Below are positions 37,201-48,936 of a stretch of DNA of 64,000 nt, in pieces (the first letter of the stretch is position 1; the number at the start of each line of letters is the position of its first letter). The translations under genes were made by a program, and so were the position numbers. Source of the stretch: Sedimenticola sp. (lineage in GTDB: Bacteria > Pseudomonadota > Gammaproteobacteria > Chromatiales > Chromatiaceae); contig JALWRH010000088.1 in assembly GCA_026994195.1 (NCBI GenBank), positions 62,001 to 126,000 of the forward strand, read 5' to 3'. The notes beneath the pieces are model-generated. The model saw only the letters and a program-made list of their open reading frames with translations, searched no databases and was not told the origin of the DNA.

Positions 37201-38836
37201 CGATGAGGGACACCAGGGACATGACGATCTCTTCACGAATGGGATCGATAGGCGGATTGGTCACCTGGGCGAAGTTCTGCTTGAAATAGGTGCTCAGGTG
37301 GCGGGGACGGTTGGACAACACGGATGGCGGGTTGTCCGCGCCCATGGAGCCAATGGCTTCCTGGCCGGTGCACACCATGGGGGTGAGCAGCACGCTGAGG
37401 TCTTCCTTGGAATAGCCGAAAGCCTGCTGACGGTCCAGCAGCACTTCCTCATCCGGCGCCATGGTTCCTACCGCCGGCGGCAGGTTTTGCAGGCGGATCT
37501 GGGTCTTGTCCAGCCATTCCTGGTAGGGCTTGGAACCGGCCAGCTGGGTCTTGATCTCTTCGTCGTCGATGATGCGCCCTTCCTGCATGTCGATGAGGAA
37601 CATCTTGCCGGGCTGCAGACGCCACTTCTTGACGATCTTTTCCTCGGGGATATCCAGCACACCCATTTCCGAAGCCATGACCACCAGGCCGTCATCGGTG
37701 ATGAGGTAACGGGCCGGGCGCAGGCCGTTGCGGTCCAGGGTGGCGCCGATCTGGCGGCCGTCGGTAAAGGCCACGGCGGCAGGCCCGTCCCAGGGCTCCA
37801 TGAGGGCCGCATGATATTCGTAGAAGGCCCGGCGCTTTTCATCCATGAGCTTGTTGCCCCCCCAGGCTTCCGGGATGAGCAGCATCATGGCGTGGGCCAT
37901 GGAGTAACCGCCCATGACCAGCAGTTCCAGGGCATTGTCGAAACAGGCGGAATCAGACTGGCCTTCGGGAATCAGGGGCCAGATCTTGTCCAGGTCTTCA
38001 CCCAGGATATCCGAGGCCATGGAATGGCGGCGCGCCGCCATCCAGTTCACGTTGCCGCGCATGGTGTTGATTTCGCCGTTATGAGCGATCATGCGGAACG
38101 GATGAGCCAGGTCCCAGGTTGGGAAAGTGTTGGTGGAGAAACGCTGGTGCACCAGGGCCAGGGCGGACACCAGGTCTTCGTCCTTGAGATCCGGATAATA
38201 GTCGCCTACCTGGGCTGCAAGCAGCATACCCTTGTACACGATGGTACGGGTGGACAGGGAGGTGAAATAGAAATCATCTTTACCGGGCAGGTCAGACTCA
38301 CGAATCTCGTTCTCGATCTGCTTGCGCGCCACAAACAGCTTGCGCTCCAGAGAGTCCTGGTCTGGCGTGGCTGCACCGCGGCCAATGAACACCTGGCGGA
38401 TGCCTGGCTCTGTTGGCAAAACGCTTTCGCCCAGATCAGCATTGTTCACGGGCACATCGCGCCAGCCCAGCAGTTGCTGGCCTTCCTGCCGGATGAACTT
38501 TTCCACCACGGCGCAGGCTTTTTCCGCTGCCGCCGCATCGGCCGGCAGGAACAACATGCCTACGGCATAGTCGCCCGCTTTGGGCAGTTCGAAGTCCACC
38601 ACCTTGCGGAAGAAAGCATCGGGAATCTGCAACAGAATGCCCGCACCATCCCCCGCCTTGGGATCCGCGCCAACAGCACCCCGGTGGGTCAGGCGATCGA
38701 GTATGGTCAAACCCTGTTCAACGATCTCATGAGTGCCGCGGCCCTTGATGTCGGCTACAAAACCAACGCCACATGCATCGTGCTCGTTCGCAGGGTCATA
38801 CAAACCCTGTTTCGGCGGCAAGGCACCGTAACTCAT
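34208..38836 (-). CDS. gltB: Glutamate synthase large subunit
   Basis: The 1542-residue alpha subunit has the N-terminal glutamine amidotransferase Cys at position 22 (DACGVGF), so a 21-residue propeptide would be removed. The FMN/synthase domain includes [13 protein letters not shown], then [15 protein letters not shown], the 3Fe-4S cluster [19 protein letters not shown], and a C-terminal GXGXG beta-helix. It assembles with GltD in the cytoplasm. It lies downstream of aroB, as in other gammaproteobacteria where aroKB precede gltBD. Confidence 0.98.
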   Translation of the reverse strand: MSYGALPPKQGLYDPANEHDACGVGFVADIKGRGTHEIVEQGLTILDRLTHRGAVGADPKAGDGAGILLQIPDAFFRKVVDFELPKAGDYAVGMLFLPADAAAAEKACAVVEKFIRQEGQQLLGWRDVPVNNADLGESVLPTEPGIRQVFIGRGAATPDQDSLERKLFVARKQIENEIRESDLPGKDDFYFTSLSTRTIVYKGMLLAAQVGDYYPDLKDEDLVSALALVHQRFSTNTFPTWDLAHPFRMIAHNGEINTMRGNVNWMAARRHSMASDILGEDLDKIWPLIPEGQSDSACFDNALELLVMGGYSMAHAMMLLIPEAWGGNKLMDEKRRAFYEYHAALMEPWDGPAAVAFTDGRQIGATLDRNGLRPARYLITDDGLVVMASEMGVLDIPEEKIVKKWRLQPGKMFLIDMQEGRIIDDEEIKTQLAGSKPYQEWLDKTQIRLQNLPPAVGTMAPDEEVLLDRQQAFGYSKEDLSVLLTPMVCTGQEAIGSMGADNPPSVLSNRPRHLSTYFKQNFAQVTNPPIDPIREEIVMSLVSLIGPRPNLLGLGSGGENMRLEVQQPVLTNADLEKIRQIEDHCGGAFRTRTLYITYPAAHGSDGMHAALNELCEAAEKAVLDGYNILILSDRRVDADNLAIPALLATSSVHHHLIRKGLRTDSGLVLETGAALEVHHFATLAGYGAEAINPYLVFETIQDMLPDLPEALDFEEAQKRYIKAVGKGLHKVMSKMGISTYQSYCGAQIFDAVGLSSEFVDKYFTGTATTIEGIGLDEVAQEAVRWHQNAFGDALIYRKQLDVGGDYAWRQRGEAHVWTPDTIAKLQHAVRGNDAKTYEQYSRLINEQSEKLLTLRGLMEFKWAENPIPLEEVEPAREIVKRFATGAMSFGSISYEAHSTLAVAMNALGGKSNTGEGGEEPERFNPLPDGSPNPERSAIKQVASGRFGVTTEYLVNADDIQIKMAQGAKPGEGGQLPGHKVNKQIARVRHSTPGVGLISPPPHHDIYSIEDLAQLIHDLKNVNPKARISVKLVSEVGVGTVAAGVSKAHADHVTISGFDGGTGASPLTSTKHAGSSWEIGLAETHQTLVLNRLRSRICVQVDGGMRTGRDVAIGALLGADEFGFATAPLIAEGCIMMRKCHLNTCPVGVATQDPELRKRFMGKPEHVINYFFFVAEELRQIMAKLGFRSVEEMIGQADRLDMRRALDHWKAQGLDYSRLLTKPEAAPGDKVYNCEEQDHGLEQALDNQLIEQARPALEKGEAVQIAVDIHNYNRSFGTMLSGRVAEKYGFAGLPDDSIHIKASGTAGQSLGAWLARGVTIELSGEGNDYVGKGLSGGHIIIYPPEGSAIGQAEENIIVGNTVLYGAIAGECYFRGVAGERFAVRNSGATAVVEGVGDHGCEYMTGGVVVVLGSTGRNFAAGMSGGIAYVLDEEGGFEQRCNLAQVELEPIREEDDALERLEHLGGDLETKGRVDVSHDMTRFDAIRLKQIIESHLHYTNSDVAKKILDNWDDYLGKFVKVMPVEYRRALLEMQAEQEAAQAAG

Positions 38837-39016
38837 CGCAAACCTCTTCTCTTAATTTAAGTAACAGGGCTGCTGGCCGCAGGGCCGCAACCTGGAATTA
38901 TTGTGAACTGCCGACATAGGCCAGCCCGCCGCTGCATACGCAAGCGACTCCAACGAACCCGCTAGGATACTGCAGAAAGACCCTTCAGGCCAGTGTTTTC
39001 ATGGAAGAACTACCCG
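38837..39016. other. gltB leader / aroB-gltB intergenic region
   Basis: These 180 bp probably carry the gltBD promoter. I see no convincing -35/-10 pair, no clear terminator and no gene. The minus-strand region just before gltB is A+T rich with AGAGAAGAGG as ribosome binding site. Confidence 0.5.
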
Positions 39017-40105
39017 TCAGGCAGTAGTGCTTTGCAGGGTTTCCTGCAGAATCTCGATGGAAAAATCTTCGCTGATCAAGGCCTTGCCTATGCCCTGAAG
39101 CAATACCAGCCGCAACTTGCCAGCCATAACCTTCTTGTCCACGGCCATGAGTTCCATGAAGCGTTCGGACGACAGTTCCGGTGGCGCCGTGGGCAGGCCT
39201 GCAGCGGCAATCAGCTCGGTAATCCGGGTTTCCTCCTCAGCACTTAGCCACCCGAGCCGCCTGGACATACGAGCCGCCATGCACATGCCAGCGCCCACAG
39301 CCTCGCCATGGAGCCAGTTGCCATAGCCCATGCCTGTCTCGATGGCATGACCGAAAGTATGGCCAAAATTGAGCAGGGCCCGCTGTCCTGCCTCCCGTTC
39401 ATCTGCTGAGACCACCCTGGATTTGATGACGCATGAACCTTTTACCGCATGGGCCAGCGCCTCTGGGTCCAGGTCACGCAGATCCTGCATATGGGATTCC
39501 AGCCAGGAAAAATACTCCGCATCCTTGATAATGCCGTGCTTGATGACTTCGGCCAAGCCCGCCGAAAGCTCCCGGGGAGGCAGGGTCTTCAGGGTATCGA
39601 TATCGATAATCACTGCCTGGGGCTGATAGAAGGCGCCAATCATATTCTTGCCCAGAGGATGGTTCACCCCAGTCTTGCCGCCAACGGATGAATCCACCTG
39701 GGACAACAGCGTGGTCGGCACCTGAATGAAATTGACACCACGCTGATAGCAGGCTGCCGCAAACCCGGTCATATCACCAATGACGCCACCACCCAGGGCA
39801 ATCAGGGTGCAACCCCGGTCGAAGCGCTTCTCCAGGAGCTGGTCAAAGATCCGATTCAGAATCTCAAGCGTCTTGTACTTTTCTCCATCGGGCAGAACGA
39901 CCTGCTCCACCTGCAATCCCTGCAGGCTGTCCAGCAGAGTCTGCATGTACAAGGGAGCCACGGTCTCATTGCTGACTACCATGACCTGCGCCAACGCAAT
40001 ATGACGGCGGAAAAGTTTCGCATCACGCAGCAGATCCTGCCCAATGTAGATGGGATAGCTGCGTTCGCCAAGATCGACATCAAGAGTGGAAATCACACGG
40101 GACAT
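39017..40105 (-). CDS. aroB: 3-Dehydroquinate synthase
   Basis: This 362-residue NAD- and zinc-dependent enzyme carries out the second shikimate step (DAHP to dehydroquinate). It has [13 protein letters not shown], then [21 protein letters not shown] and [19 protein letters not shown], and the metal-binding HGEAVGAGM region. It sits 9 nt after aroK, in the pil-aroKB cluster. Confidence 0.98.
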   Translation of the reverse strand: MSRVISTLDVDLGERSYPIYIGQDLLRDAKLFRRHIALAQVMVVSNETVAPLYMQTLLDSLQGLQVEQVVLPDGEKYKTLEILNRIFDQLLEKRFDRGCTLIALGGGVIGDMTGFAAACYQRGVNFIQVPTTLLSQVDSSVGGKTGVNHPLGKNMIGAFYQPQAVIIDIDTLKTLPPRELSAGLAEVIKHGIIKDAEYFSWLESHMQDLRDLDPEALAHAVKGSCVIKSRVVSADEREAGQRALLNFGHTFGHAIETGMGYGNWLHGEAVGAGMCMAARMSRRLGWLSAEEETRITELIAAAGLPTAPPELSSERFMELMAVDKKVMAGKLRLVLLQGIGKALISEDFSIEILQETLQSTTA

Positions 40106-40114
40106 GGAACGGCT

Positions 40115-40633
40115 TCAGGTATTTTCGAAATGGCGGATAACTTCCTTCACCACGGCCTGAGCGGAACGCCCTTCCGTGGATACCACCAGATCCGAGATTT
40201 CCCGGTACTGAGGGTCACGCTCCTCATTCAGGTCTTTCAGGCGCTGCAAAGGGTCATCAGTATGCAGCAGAGGACGATTCTTGTCCTTGTAGGTGCGCTC
40301 ATACTGCTGTTCTGGGGAACATGAGAGGTAGATGACATAGCCTCGGGCAGCGAGCAGACGACGATTTTCCGGCTGAGTCACAGCACCGCCACCAGTGGCC
40401 AGCACCAGATTATCCTGCTCTACCATTTCAGCAATGGCCTTCATTTCACGGCGCCGGAAACCCTCCTCACCTTCGTATTCGAAGATAGTCGGGATATCCA
40501 CACCCGTGCGCTTCTGGATCTCCTGATCCGTATCGTCAAACTCCAGACCAAGAGATTGCGCCAGCTGCCGGCCAATGGTGGTCTTGCCGGCCCCCATGGG
40601 GCCCACCAGAAAGATACGACTGGGTTTCAGCAT
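40115..40633 (-). CDS. aroK: Shikimate kinase
   Basis: The 172-residue kinase phosphorylates shikimate with ATP. P-loop GPMGAGKTTIG is at residues ~11-21; the shikimate-binding FDDTDQEIQKRTG follows; ATGGGAV and RPLL are the adenine/lid features. It begins the aroKB pair and follows the pilMNOPQ operon after about 270 bp containing a terminator. Confidence 0.98.
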   Translation of the reverse strand: MLKPSRIFLVGPMGAGKTTIGRQLAQSLGLEFDDTDQEIQKRTGVDIPTIFEYEGEEGFRRREMKAIAEMVEQDNLVLATGGGAVTQPENRRLLAARGYVIYLSCSPEQQYERTYKDKNRPLLHTDDPLQRLKDLNEERDPQYREISDLVVSTEGRSAQAVVKEVIRHFENT

Positions 40634-40905
40634 AGTTCAATCACCTGATAAAAAACGCCGATTATACCTGAATAACATCTTCGGCATTGACTGAGAAAGC
40701 ACTGATCAATTCAAGGCAGGCGGCAGGATTGCAAAACACCCAAACTCTGCATTATTACCAAAGGTCTCCAGCCTTGGCGGCGACCGGCGTCTTGAGCCTG
40801 GGCATCTTGAATCGCAAATCTGCCCATCCGGAATCGATCATGGATTCACTAACGAAAAGACACGGCCAAGGCCGTGTCCTTTCACCTGATACTGCAAGTA
40901 ATGGA
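40634..40905. other. pilQ-aroK intergenic region
   Basis: No gene is visible in these 272 bp. A terminator for pilQ lies at 40854-40880. The remainder should hold the aroK promoter. The only frame through it, 40687..41421 (+), runs into pilQ antisense and has no supporting features. Confidence 0.5.
40854..40880 (-). terminator. Terminator of the pil operon
   Basis: The nine-base stem GACACGGCC/GGCCGTGTC with a two-base loop (40859-40878) is followed on the minus strand by TTTTCGTT. It lies 26 nt after the pilQ stop. Confidence 0.85.
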
Positions 40906-43017
40906 CTATCTGACGTTCATGGAATCCTTGATTACCTTCGGCGTGATGAAGATCAGCAGTTCTTTCTTGCGGTCAGTCTTCAACGTCTCCTTGAAAGCAT
41001 TGCCAATGACCGGCAAATCACCAAAGAAGGGAACTTTTTCTTCCGCATTCTTGCGATCCCGCTCGAATACGCCACCGAGAACCACTGTCTCACCGTTGTC
41101 CACCAGCACCCGGGTTTCGACCTCACGCTTGTTCAGGGGAGGAACACCCAATACGGCACGGGTGAAGTCGGCATCATCCTTGGAAACCAGCAGATCCATG
41201 ATGATGCGGTCATCCGGCGTGATGTGTGGCGTAACTTCCAGTTTCAGAACCGCTTCCTTGAAGGAAACCGTGGTCGCGCCACTGGAACTTGCTTCCTGAT
41301 ACGGAATCTCGATACCCTGCTTGATCACTGCTTTGTTCTGGTCAGAAGTAATGACTCTCGGACTGGAGATAATCTCGCCCCGGCCTTCCTGTTGCATGGC
41401 CGTCAATTCCAGTTGCAGTAGGTAAGAACCCACCTTGCCCAGCAGGAAATTCACGGCACCGCCACGTGTCGGAGACAGCTGCTGAGGCAGGTTGACCATA
41501 AGCGCTTCAGCGCCACTGCCCGCAGCATTCTCGATACCCGGAGCGAAGCCAAAGGTGCCGGAGGTGTGCCCCGGCAGCCCGCCTGCGGTCAGCAGACTGG
41601 AATTGCCGCCTATGCTGTTCTCCCGGTTGAAGCCGAAACTGACACCGATATCCCGGGCAAAGTCGTCGTTGGCGATTACCACGCGGGATTCAACCAGAAC
41701 CTGCCGCACCGGAATATCCAGTTTTTCGATCAGAGCACGCACTTCCGTGAGCTTGGCTGCAGTATCCTGCACCAGCAGGGTGTTGGTACGGGAGTCTATG
41801 GTGACGTTTCCACGCTCCGACAACAGCCTGTTCTCCTCAGATTTGAGCAGCTCCGCCAGTTTTTCGGCCTTGGCGTAATTCACCTGGATCAGCTCGGAAT
41901 GCAGCGGCGCCAGCTCTTCCACCTGCTTTTGCGATTCCAGATCCAGCTTTTCACGCGCAGCAATTTCTTCTGTTGGCGCTACCAGGATGACATTGCCATT
42001 CTGGCGTTTGGACAGCCCCTTTGTCTTGAGAATAATATCCAGAGCCTGATCCCAGGGAACATTCTTCAGGCGCAGAGTAATACGGCCATTCACAGAATCA
42101 CTGACTACCATGTTCAGGCCGGTGAAGTCAGCAAGCAATTGAAGCACAGAACGTACTTCGATATCCTGGAAGTTCAGGGACAACTTATCGCCGGTGTAAA
42201 CCAGCTGACGCTTCTTGCGCGCTTCTTTCTCTTCCTTGCTTACTGCCCGGAACTCCAGGGTATATAGATCGTCTGCCTGATAGGCAAGATGCTCAAACTC
42301 ACCCTGAGTGCCGATGACCACACGCGCATCCTTGCGATGCGGGCGGGTAACGATGCTTTTCACCACAGTGGCGAAGTCTGTGACATCGAGCTCCAGCGCC
42401 TGATCAGGCTCTACCCCTGCCCCCAGGAAATCCAGAACGATATTGGTGCCTTCCTGGCGCATATCCACGACGACATCAGGATCCGACAGAGTGATCTCCA
42501 CGCGGGCTACACCCTCACCACCACGACGGAAATCTACGTTCGTGATCATAGGCTTGGTATCTTCAGCCTTACCTGCGGCAGGAGCAGCAGCCGCACTGCT
42601 GCCCAGGGCTGCGCCGCTGGCTTTGCCATTTAACATCAATATGACCTTGTTGCCCTGCTCACGAATATCATAGGTGGACTTGTTGAGCAGATTCACCACG
42701 ACCCGGGTCTTGTCCCCGGCCTCGATAGCAGTCACCGAACGCACATTTCCCGAACCGATGTTTTTGGTGCGGGATTCCAGGGCGCTCTTGGTGCCCGGCA
42801 AATCGACCGCAATGCGGGCCGGATTGTCAGTGGCAAAACTGGTTGCCCCCTGTACCGGTTCGCTGGTTTCCATTACGATCTGCACCCGATCTCCGGAAAG
42901 GATGGAATACGTAATTTTATCCAGGGTGTTGGCCGCAGCACTCGAAACACCGAACACCGCGAGCAGCAACCCCCAAAGGATTACTTTTCTGTTGATACCC
43001 ATTTTGCCACCTACCAT
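40906..43017 (-). CDS. pilQ: Type IV pilus secretin PilQ
   Basis: This 703-residue outer-membrane secretin of type IV pili has a signal peptide (residues ~12-28). Two AMIN domains follow, then STN and NolW-type domains (KLSLNFQDIEVRSVLQLLADFTG), and the secretin core ends with VPFFGDLPVIGNAFK. Start ATG 43017 has AAGGAGAG eight nt upstream. A later ATG (43002) is possible. PilQ receives the pilus through the outer membrane, aligned by PilP. Confidence 0.97.
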   Translation of the reverse strand: MVGGKMGINRKVILWGLLLAVFGVSSAAANTLDKITYSILSGDRVQIVMETSEPVQGATSFATDNPARIAVDLPGTKSALESRTKNIGSGNVRSVTAIEAGDKTRVVVNLLNKSTYDIREQGNKVILMLNGKASGAALGSSAAAAPAAGKAEDTKPMITNVDFRRGGEGVARVEITLSDPDVVVDMRQEGTNIVLDFLGAGVEPDQALELDVTDFATVVKSIVTRPHRKDARVVIGTQGEFEHLAYQADDLYTLEFRAVSKEEKEARKKRQLVYTGDKLSLNFQDIEVRSVLQLLADFTGLNMVVSDSVNGRITLRLKNVPWDQALDIILKTKGLSKRQNGNVILVAPTEEIAAREKLDLESQKQVEELAPLHSELIQVNYAKAEKLAELLKSEENRLLSERGNVTIDSRTNTLLVQDTAAKLTEVRALIEKLDIPVRQVLVESRVVIANDDFARDIGVSFGFNRENSIGGNSSLLTAGGLPGHTSGTFGFAPGIENAAGSGAEALMVNLPQQLSPTRGGAVNFLLGKVGSYLLQLELTAMQQEGRGEIISSPRVITSDQNKAVIKQGIEIPYQEASSSGATTVSFKEAVLKLEVTPHITPDDRIIMDLLVSKDDADFTRAVLGVPPLNKREVETRVLVDNGETVVLGGVFERDRKNAEEKVPFFGDLPVIGNAFKETLKTDRKKELLIFITPKVIKDSMNVR

Positions 43018-43029
43018 TACGGACTCTCC

Positions 43030-43554
43030 TTAACTTGAATCTCGCTCGCCCAATGTCAGCGACGCCTGTCTTTCCAGGTAACCGCCACTGCCGTTCGGAA
43101 TCAGTTCCACTACGTTGACTTTTTCTTCTTCAATGCTGATGATCCTGCCATCATTCTGCCCCAGGTAATTCCCTGTCTTCACTCTGTGAATCGTTCCATC
43201 CGGGGACTGCACAAGCGCCCATACAGCCTTGTTTTGATCGAGTGTTCCAACCATTTTCAGGGAATCCAGCGGATAGGATTCCAGCTCTTCTTTGCGGCGG
43301 TTGGGGTCTGGCCGCGGTCCTGTGCCTGCATCGGCCACCATAACTTCCGATGTGTCCTCCGTGGGAACAAACGGATTGCGGCGATCCCCTCCAACATACA
43401 GATAAGTTTCCGCCTGTTGGATCTGCGGGATGGGCTCGATGGGTGTTGGCGGCCGGCTCTTGACTTCTTCCACATAGCTGCGCAGGTCGGACATATCCTG
43501 ATTGGCACAGCCGGCAAGGAACAATATCATCAGTGATGGAATCAGGTATTTCAT
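43030..43554 (-). CDS. pilP: PilP, type IV pilus inner-membrane lipoprotein
   Basis: The 174-residue lipoprotein has the lipobox LAGC at residues 14-17, followed by a proline-rich linker. The PilP domain includes RNPFVP and LDSLKMVGTLDQNKAVWALV. It links the PilNO platform to the PilQ secretin. It overlaps pilO by 1 nt. Confidence 0.95.
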   Translation of the reverse strand: MKYLIPSLMILFLAGCANQDMSDLRSYVEEVKSRPPTPIEPIPQIQQAETYLYVGGDRRNPFVPTEDTSEVMVADAGTGPRPDPNRRKEELESYPLDSLKMVGTLDQNKAVWALVQSPDGTIHRVKTGNYLGQNDGRIISIEEEKVNVVELIPNGSGGYLERQASLTLGERDSS

Positions 43555-44138
43555 CAGCCGGCCTCCTCCAGATAGCGGTAAGTCTTAGCCATCGCTTCCA
43601 TGATCAGCTGGCCGCTATCCTTGTCTTTGCTGATCTTGACATCATGCACGGTAACGATCCGGGGCAAAGCTGCGAGACCACTGACAAACTCCCCAAACTC
43701 GTGGTAGTCGCCAACCACTTTGATCTTTATGGGAAGTTCCGCATAGAAATCCTGCTTGACTTCAGGCATGGGCTGGAAGAGCTTGAACTCCAGACCCGCT
43801 GCCAAACCCGTCTGGGAAACATCCACAAGCAGGGCAGCTACTTCTGTCTTGTCCGGCAACTGCCGCAACATAGCGCCAAAGGATTCCTGCATTTCCTTTA
43901 GCTGCAGCTTATATGCTTCAAGGTTGACCGCCTTGGCCTGTTTGCGTTCAAACTCCTGACGCAGACTTTTTTCGGTTTTGGCCACTTTCTCCAATGCCAC
44001 ATACTCATCAGCGATGAAGTAGTAGTAGCCAGCACCGATGATGCCAGCACACAATATCAAAGCTGTCACCAGCTTGACCACCACCGGCCACTCGCCGACA
44101 TTCTCCAAGCTCAGATCACTGAAATCACTCAAATCCAT
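43554..44138 (-). CDS. pilO: PilO, type IV pilus alignment protein
   Basis: The 194-residue bitopic protein has one N-terminal helix (residues ~20-42), a coiled-coil and a ferredoxin-like periplasmic domain, e.g. FKLFQPMPEVKQDFYAELPI. It heterodimerises with PilN. Confidence 0.94.
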   Translation of the reverse strand: MDLSDFSDLSLENVGEWPVVVKLVTALILCAGIIGAGYYYFIADEYVALEKVAKTEKSLRQEFERKQAKAVNLEAYKLQLKEMQESFGAMLRQLPDKTEVAALLVDVSQTGLAAGLEFKLFQPMPEVKQDFYAELPIKIKVVGDYHEFGEFVSGLAALPRIVTVHDVKISKDKDSGQLIMEAMAKTYRYLEEAG

Positions 44139-44195
44139 TCTGTTACACCATCATGTTGGAAACAGTGTCCACCCGACAATTACCGGTATTTGCAC

Positions 44196-44761
44196 TCATT
44201 TTTCGGCTTCCTCCTTGACATTGGGATTGGCCTGCTTAGCCACCAGCTCAAATTCGCTCATACCGGTTTCGGTCTTGTCACCGCTCTTGATCACCTTGAG
44301 ATCCGCGTCCTTCATCCAGTCACTGGCATCAATAGCGCGCATGTAAGCCGACACCCGCGCATTGGACTGGGCCTGGCCACTGAGAGTGACCTGTACACCT
44401 TTCTGCACCAGATTTTTCAGGAACACACCATCGGGGATGGTCTTCACCAGTTCATCAAACAAATGGACGACCATGGGCCGACTGGCCTGCAGTTCCTGGA
44501 TAACGTTCATCCTTGCAACGAGCTCCGCCCGCTTCTTTTCAAGATCTTTTATTTCCTTGATCTTCTCATCCACCTTCGCGATCTCCGCCTTGATGAATGC
44601 GTTACGGCTCTCCTGAAACTCGATCTGTTTCTGCACCTGCAAGTACCAGAAGAAAGTCGCAAGTCCGGCCAGCAGAACAGCAAACAACAGCTGAAAACCG
44701 AAATCGCGCTTGCGCTTCTTGCGTAGATTTTCGCGCCAGGGGAGGAGGTTGATATTTGCCA

Positions 44762-44762
<1 letters not shown>
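44196..44762 (-). CDS. pilN: PilN, type IV pilus alignment protein
   Basis: The 188-residue bitopic protein starts MANINLLPWRE, the conserved PilN cytoplasmic motif that binds PilM. A membrane helix (~23-42) and a coiled-coil follow. It overlaps pilM by 1 nt. Confidence 0.95.
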
Positions 44763-46248
<1,486 letters not shown>

Positions 46249-48672
46249 ATGATCTGGTTTGCAAAAGCATTGAAATATGGCGCCCTGCTCATTTTGCTTG
46301 GCATTGTCACCGCTGCTCTCATCGTCGGGGGCACCTATCTGCACTTCCGCAGCGAGCTGCCTTCTACGGAAAACCTTCTGAAGATACAGCTCCAGGTGCC
46401 CATGCGCATATTCAGCGCTGACGGCAAGCTCATCGCCCAGTATGGGGAAAAGCGCCGTGATCCTGTCAATTACGAAGAAATACCCCAAAATATGGTCAAT
46501 GCCTTCCTGGCTGCGGAAGACCAGAACTTCTTTCATCACTACGGCATAGACCCGGCCGGGCTTGCCAGAGCCGCCGTCACCCTCGCGCTTACCGGACACA
46601 AAAAACAAGGTGGCAGCACCATCACCATGCAGGTTGCGCGCAACTATTACCTGACACGCAAACGCACCTTCACCCGAAAAATCCGCGAGATATTTCTGGC
46701 GCTGCATATCGAGCAGGCACTGAGCAAAGAGCAGATACTGGAACTGTACCTCAACAAGATCTATCTCGGTCATCGCGCCTATGGCATCAAGGCGGCCGCC
46801 CAGGTGTACTATGGCCGCCCCCTGGATCAGCTCACCCTGGCAGAGACAGCCATGATCGCCGGCCTGCCTAAGGCCCCTTCCAACTATAACCCGGTCACCA
46901 ACCCCGAAAGGGCAAAGCTGCGGCGCAATTACGTTATCGGGCGCATGCTGGCCCTGGGATATATCACCCCGGAGCAGGCAGCTAAGGCCAAGGCCGCACC
47001 GGTAACCGCTTCTCTGCACCACGCAGAAGTGGAGGTGGAGGCGCCCTGGATTGCAGAAATGGTGCGCGAGAAGCTGGTCAAGGACTTTGGACCGGAAACC
47101 TATACCAGCGGGCTCAATGTCTACACCACAGTAAGCAGCAAGTTGCAGACAGCCGCTAATGAGGGTCTGCGCAAAGCACTGGAAGACTATGACCGGCGCC
47201 ATGGCTGGCGTGGCGCGGAAAAGCACTACGATGTCTTGCCTGAAGAAGAACCGGACCTGGATGAACTGCTCTCAGAAACAACCCCCATCCAGGAACAGCA
47301 ACCGGCCATCGTAACGACTGTGGAGGAAAAAAGCGCATCCGTCTATCTGGGAAAAGGACAGCATCTGCAGCTTGAATGGCGGGGACTCAGCTGGGCCCGC
47401 CCTTATATAGATGAAAGCCATCGCGGCAACAAACCCAGGAAAGCAGCTGATATTCTGCAAACCGGCGACCTGGTGCGGGTGCGGAAGAAAACCAATGACA
47501 AGGGAGAATCATGGTGGGAACTGGCTCAGGTTCCCACTGTAGAGGGCGCTCTGGTTTCCCTCAATCCCGCCAATGGAGCCCTCAACGCACTGGTGGGCGG
47601 CTACGACTTCCATACCAGCAAGTTCAATCGCGCCACCCAGGCCCGGCGGCAACCCGGGTCCGGTTTCAAGCCCATCATCTATTCTGCGGCCCTGGAAGCA
47701 GGCTTTACAGCGGCCAGCGTCATCAATGACGCCCCCGTGGTCATGGAAAGCAATGGGGACGATGAAACCTGGCGTCCGGAAAACTACAGCGGCAAGTTCT
47801 ATGGTCCCACGCGGCTACGCTGGGCCCTGACCAAATCCCGCAATCTGGTTTCCATACGCCTGCTGCGCTCCATGGGCATCAAATATGCCCTGGAGCATGC
47901 GAGACGTTTTGGCTTCGATCCCGAACAGTTGCCCCATGCCCTGTCCCTGGCCCTGGGCAGCGGAGAAGTCACACCCTGGCAGATGGCGCGGGCCTACGCG
48001 GTACTGGCCAACGGCGGCTATCTTATTGAGCCGTACTTCATTCAACGCATAGAAAAGAATGGCGAAACCATTTACGAAGCCGATCCTGTGGTGGTCGGCT
48101 GCGAGGCATCTGACGAAAAAACCTTGCCAAGCGATGCCACAGAGCCTGATTCCTGCCGTCCGGCGCCCCGCACCCTGCCGGAAGACAATCGCTACATCAT
48201 GTATTCCATGATGCAGGATGTAATCCAGCGGGGCACGGGAATCCGTGCCCGGTCACTGGGGCATTCGGATCTGGCAGGCAAAACCGGCACCACCAATGAG
48301 CAGCGCGATGCCTGGTTCACGGGTTACAACCAGCACATCGTTACAACCGTCTGGACGGGCTTCGATGACAACAGCCGCCTGGGCAAGGGCGAAGTCGGTG
48401 GGCGCGTGGCCCTGCCCGCCTGGATCGCCTTCATGAAAGTGGCTCTGGAAGATATCCCTAATGATCCGCCCGAAATGCCGGCGGATCTGGTGACCGTGCG
48501 CATAGACAATGACACGGGGCTGCAGGTGTCAGGAGACAACGGCAACTCCAGCTTCGAGATATTCCGTCCCGGACATGAGCCGCCCATGCAGGAAAATGAC
48601 AGCGGTGATCTGCCTGAAGAAGGCATTCCGGATGACCAGCCTGCAGCGGTCAGGCCCGACGAACTGTTCTAA
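46249..48672 (+). CDS. mrcA: Penicillin-binding protein 1A (bifunctional)
   Basis: The 807-residue class A PBP has an N-terminal anchor (residues ~8-30). A family-51 glycosyltransferase domain follows (AAEDQNFFHHYGID, GGSTITMQVARN, KIREIFLALHIE). The transpeptidase domain has the active-site Ser in GSGFKP, then SRN in TKSRNLVS and KTGTTNEQRDAW. It polymerises and cross-links peptidoglycan. Its TAA stop is also the CTAA duplicated by the adjacent miniature element. Divergence from pilM is the usual gammaproteobacterial arrangement. Confidence 0.97.
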   Translation: MIWFAKALKYGALLILLGIVTAALIVGGTYLHFRSELPSTENLLKIQLQVPMRIFSADGKLIAQYGEKRRDPVNYEEIPQNMVNAFLAAEDQNFFHHYGIDPAGLARAAVTLALTGHKKQGGSTITMQVARNYYLTRKRTFTRKIREIFLALHIEQALSKEQILELYLNKIYLGHRAYGIKAAAQVYYGRPLDQLTLAETAMIAGLPKAPSNYNPVTNPERAKLRRNYVIGRMLALGYITPEQAAKAKAAPVTASLHHAEVEVEAPWIAEMVREKLVKDFGPETYTSGLNVYTTVSSKLQTAANEGLRKALEDYDRRHGWRGAEKHYDVLPEEEPDLDELLSETTPIQEQQPAIVTTVEEKSASVYLGKGQHLQLEWRGLSWARPYIDESHRGNKPRKAADILQTGDLVRVRKKTNDKGESWWELAQVPTVEGALVSLNPANGALNALVGGYDFHTSKFNRATQARRQPGSGFKPIIYSAALEAGFTAASVINDAPVVMESNGDDETWRPENYSGKFYGPTRLRWALTKSRNLVSIRLLRSMGIKYALEHARRFGFDPEQLPHALSLALGSGEVTPWQMARAYAVLANGGYLIEPYFIQRIEKNGETIYEADPVVVGCEASDEKTLPSDATEPDSCRPAPRTLPEDNRYIMYSMMQDVIQRGTGIRARSLGHSDLAGKTGTTNEQRDAWFTGYNQHIVTTVWTGFDDNSRLGKGEVGGRVALPAWIAFMKVALEDIPNDPPEMPADLVTVRIDNDTGLQVSGDNGNSSFEIFRPGHEPPMQENDSGDLPEEGIPDDQPAAVRPDELF

Positions 48673-48916
48673 CCCGAATATTTCACCCGGAAACGCGATG
48701 ATCGTGCCGGGATCGGCGTTCAAGTGCGGATTTGCGATTGAATCAATAGCCCAAGCTATTGATGATTGAGCAAATACCGCAGATGGACGGCGAGACCGGT
48801 GCGAGGGCGCGTTCAGCGATGCCCGGTAACATTTTGCACTTTACTAATATTCCGGAATTATCCTTGAAATATAGTGTGCTAGAACATTGTTCCGGCGACT
48901 GGGTGAAATGTTCGGG
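48673..48916. mobile_element. 244-bp MITE-like element, copy 2 (inverted), flanked by CTAA
   Basis: This is the reverse complement of the element at 11223-11466, with the same length and imperfect terminal repeats (left CCCGAATATTTCACCC, right GGGTGAAATGTTCGGG). CTAA flanks both sides (48669-48672, 48917-48920). Its centre (around 48745-48826) is essentially identical to copy 1 and holds a short hairpin (ATCAATAGC / GCTATTGAT). It separates PBP1a from gltA; no ORF is evident. Confidence 0.8.
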
Positions 48917-48936
48917 CTAAATCCGTTGGAGCAGGT

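Noticed and set aside
35585-38860. A 1091-codon plus-strand frame opposite gltB
   Set aside because: It is an antisense shadow of the unmistakable GltB frame.
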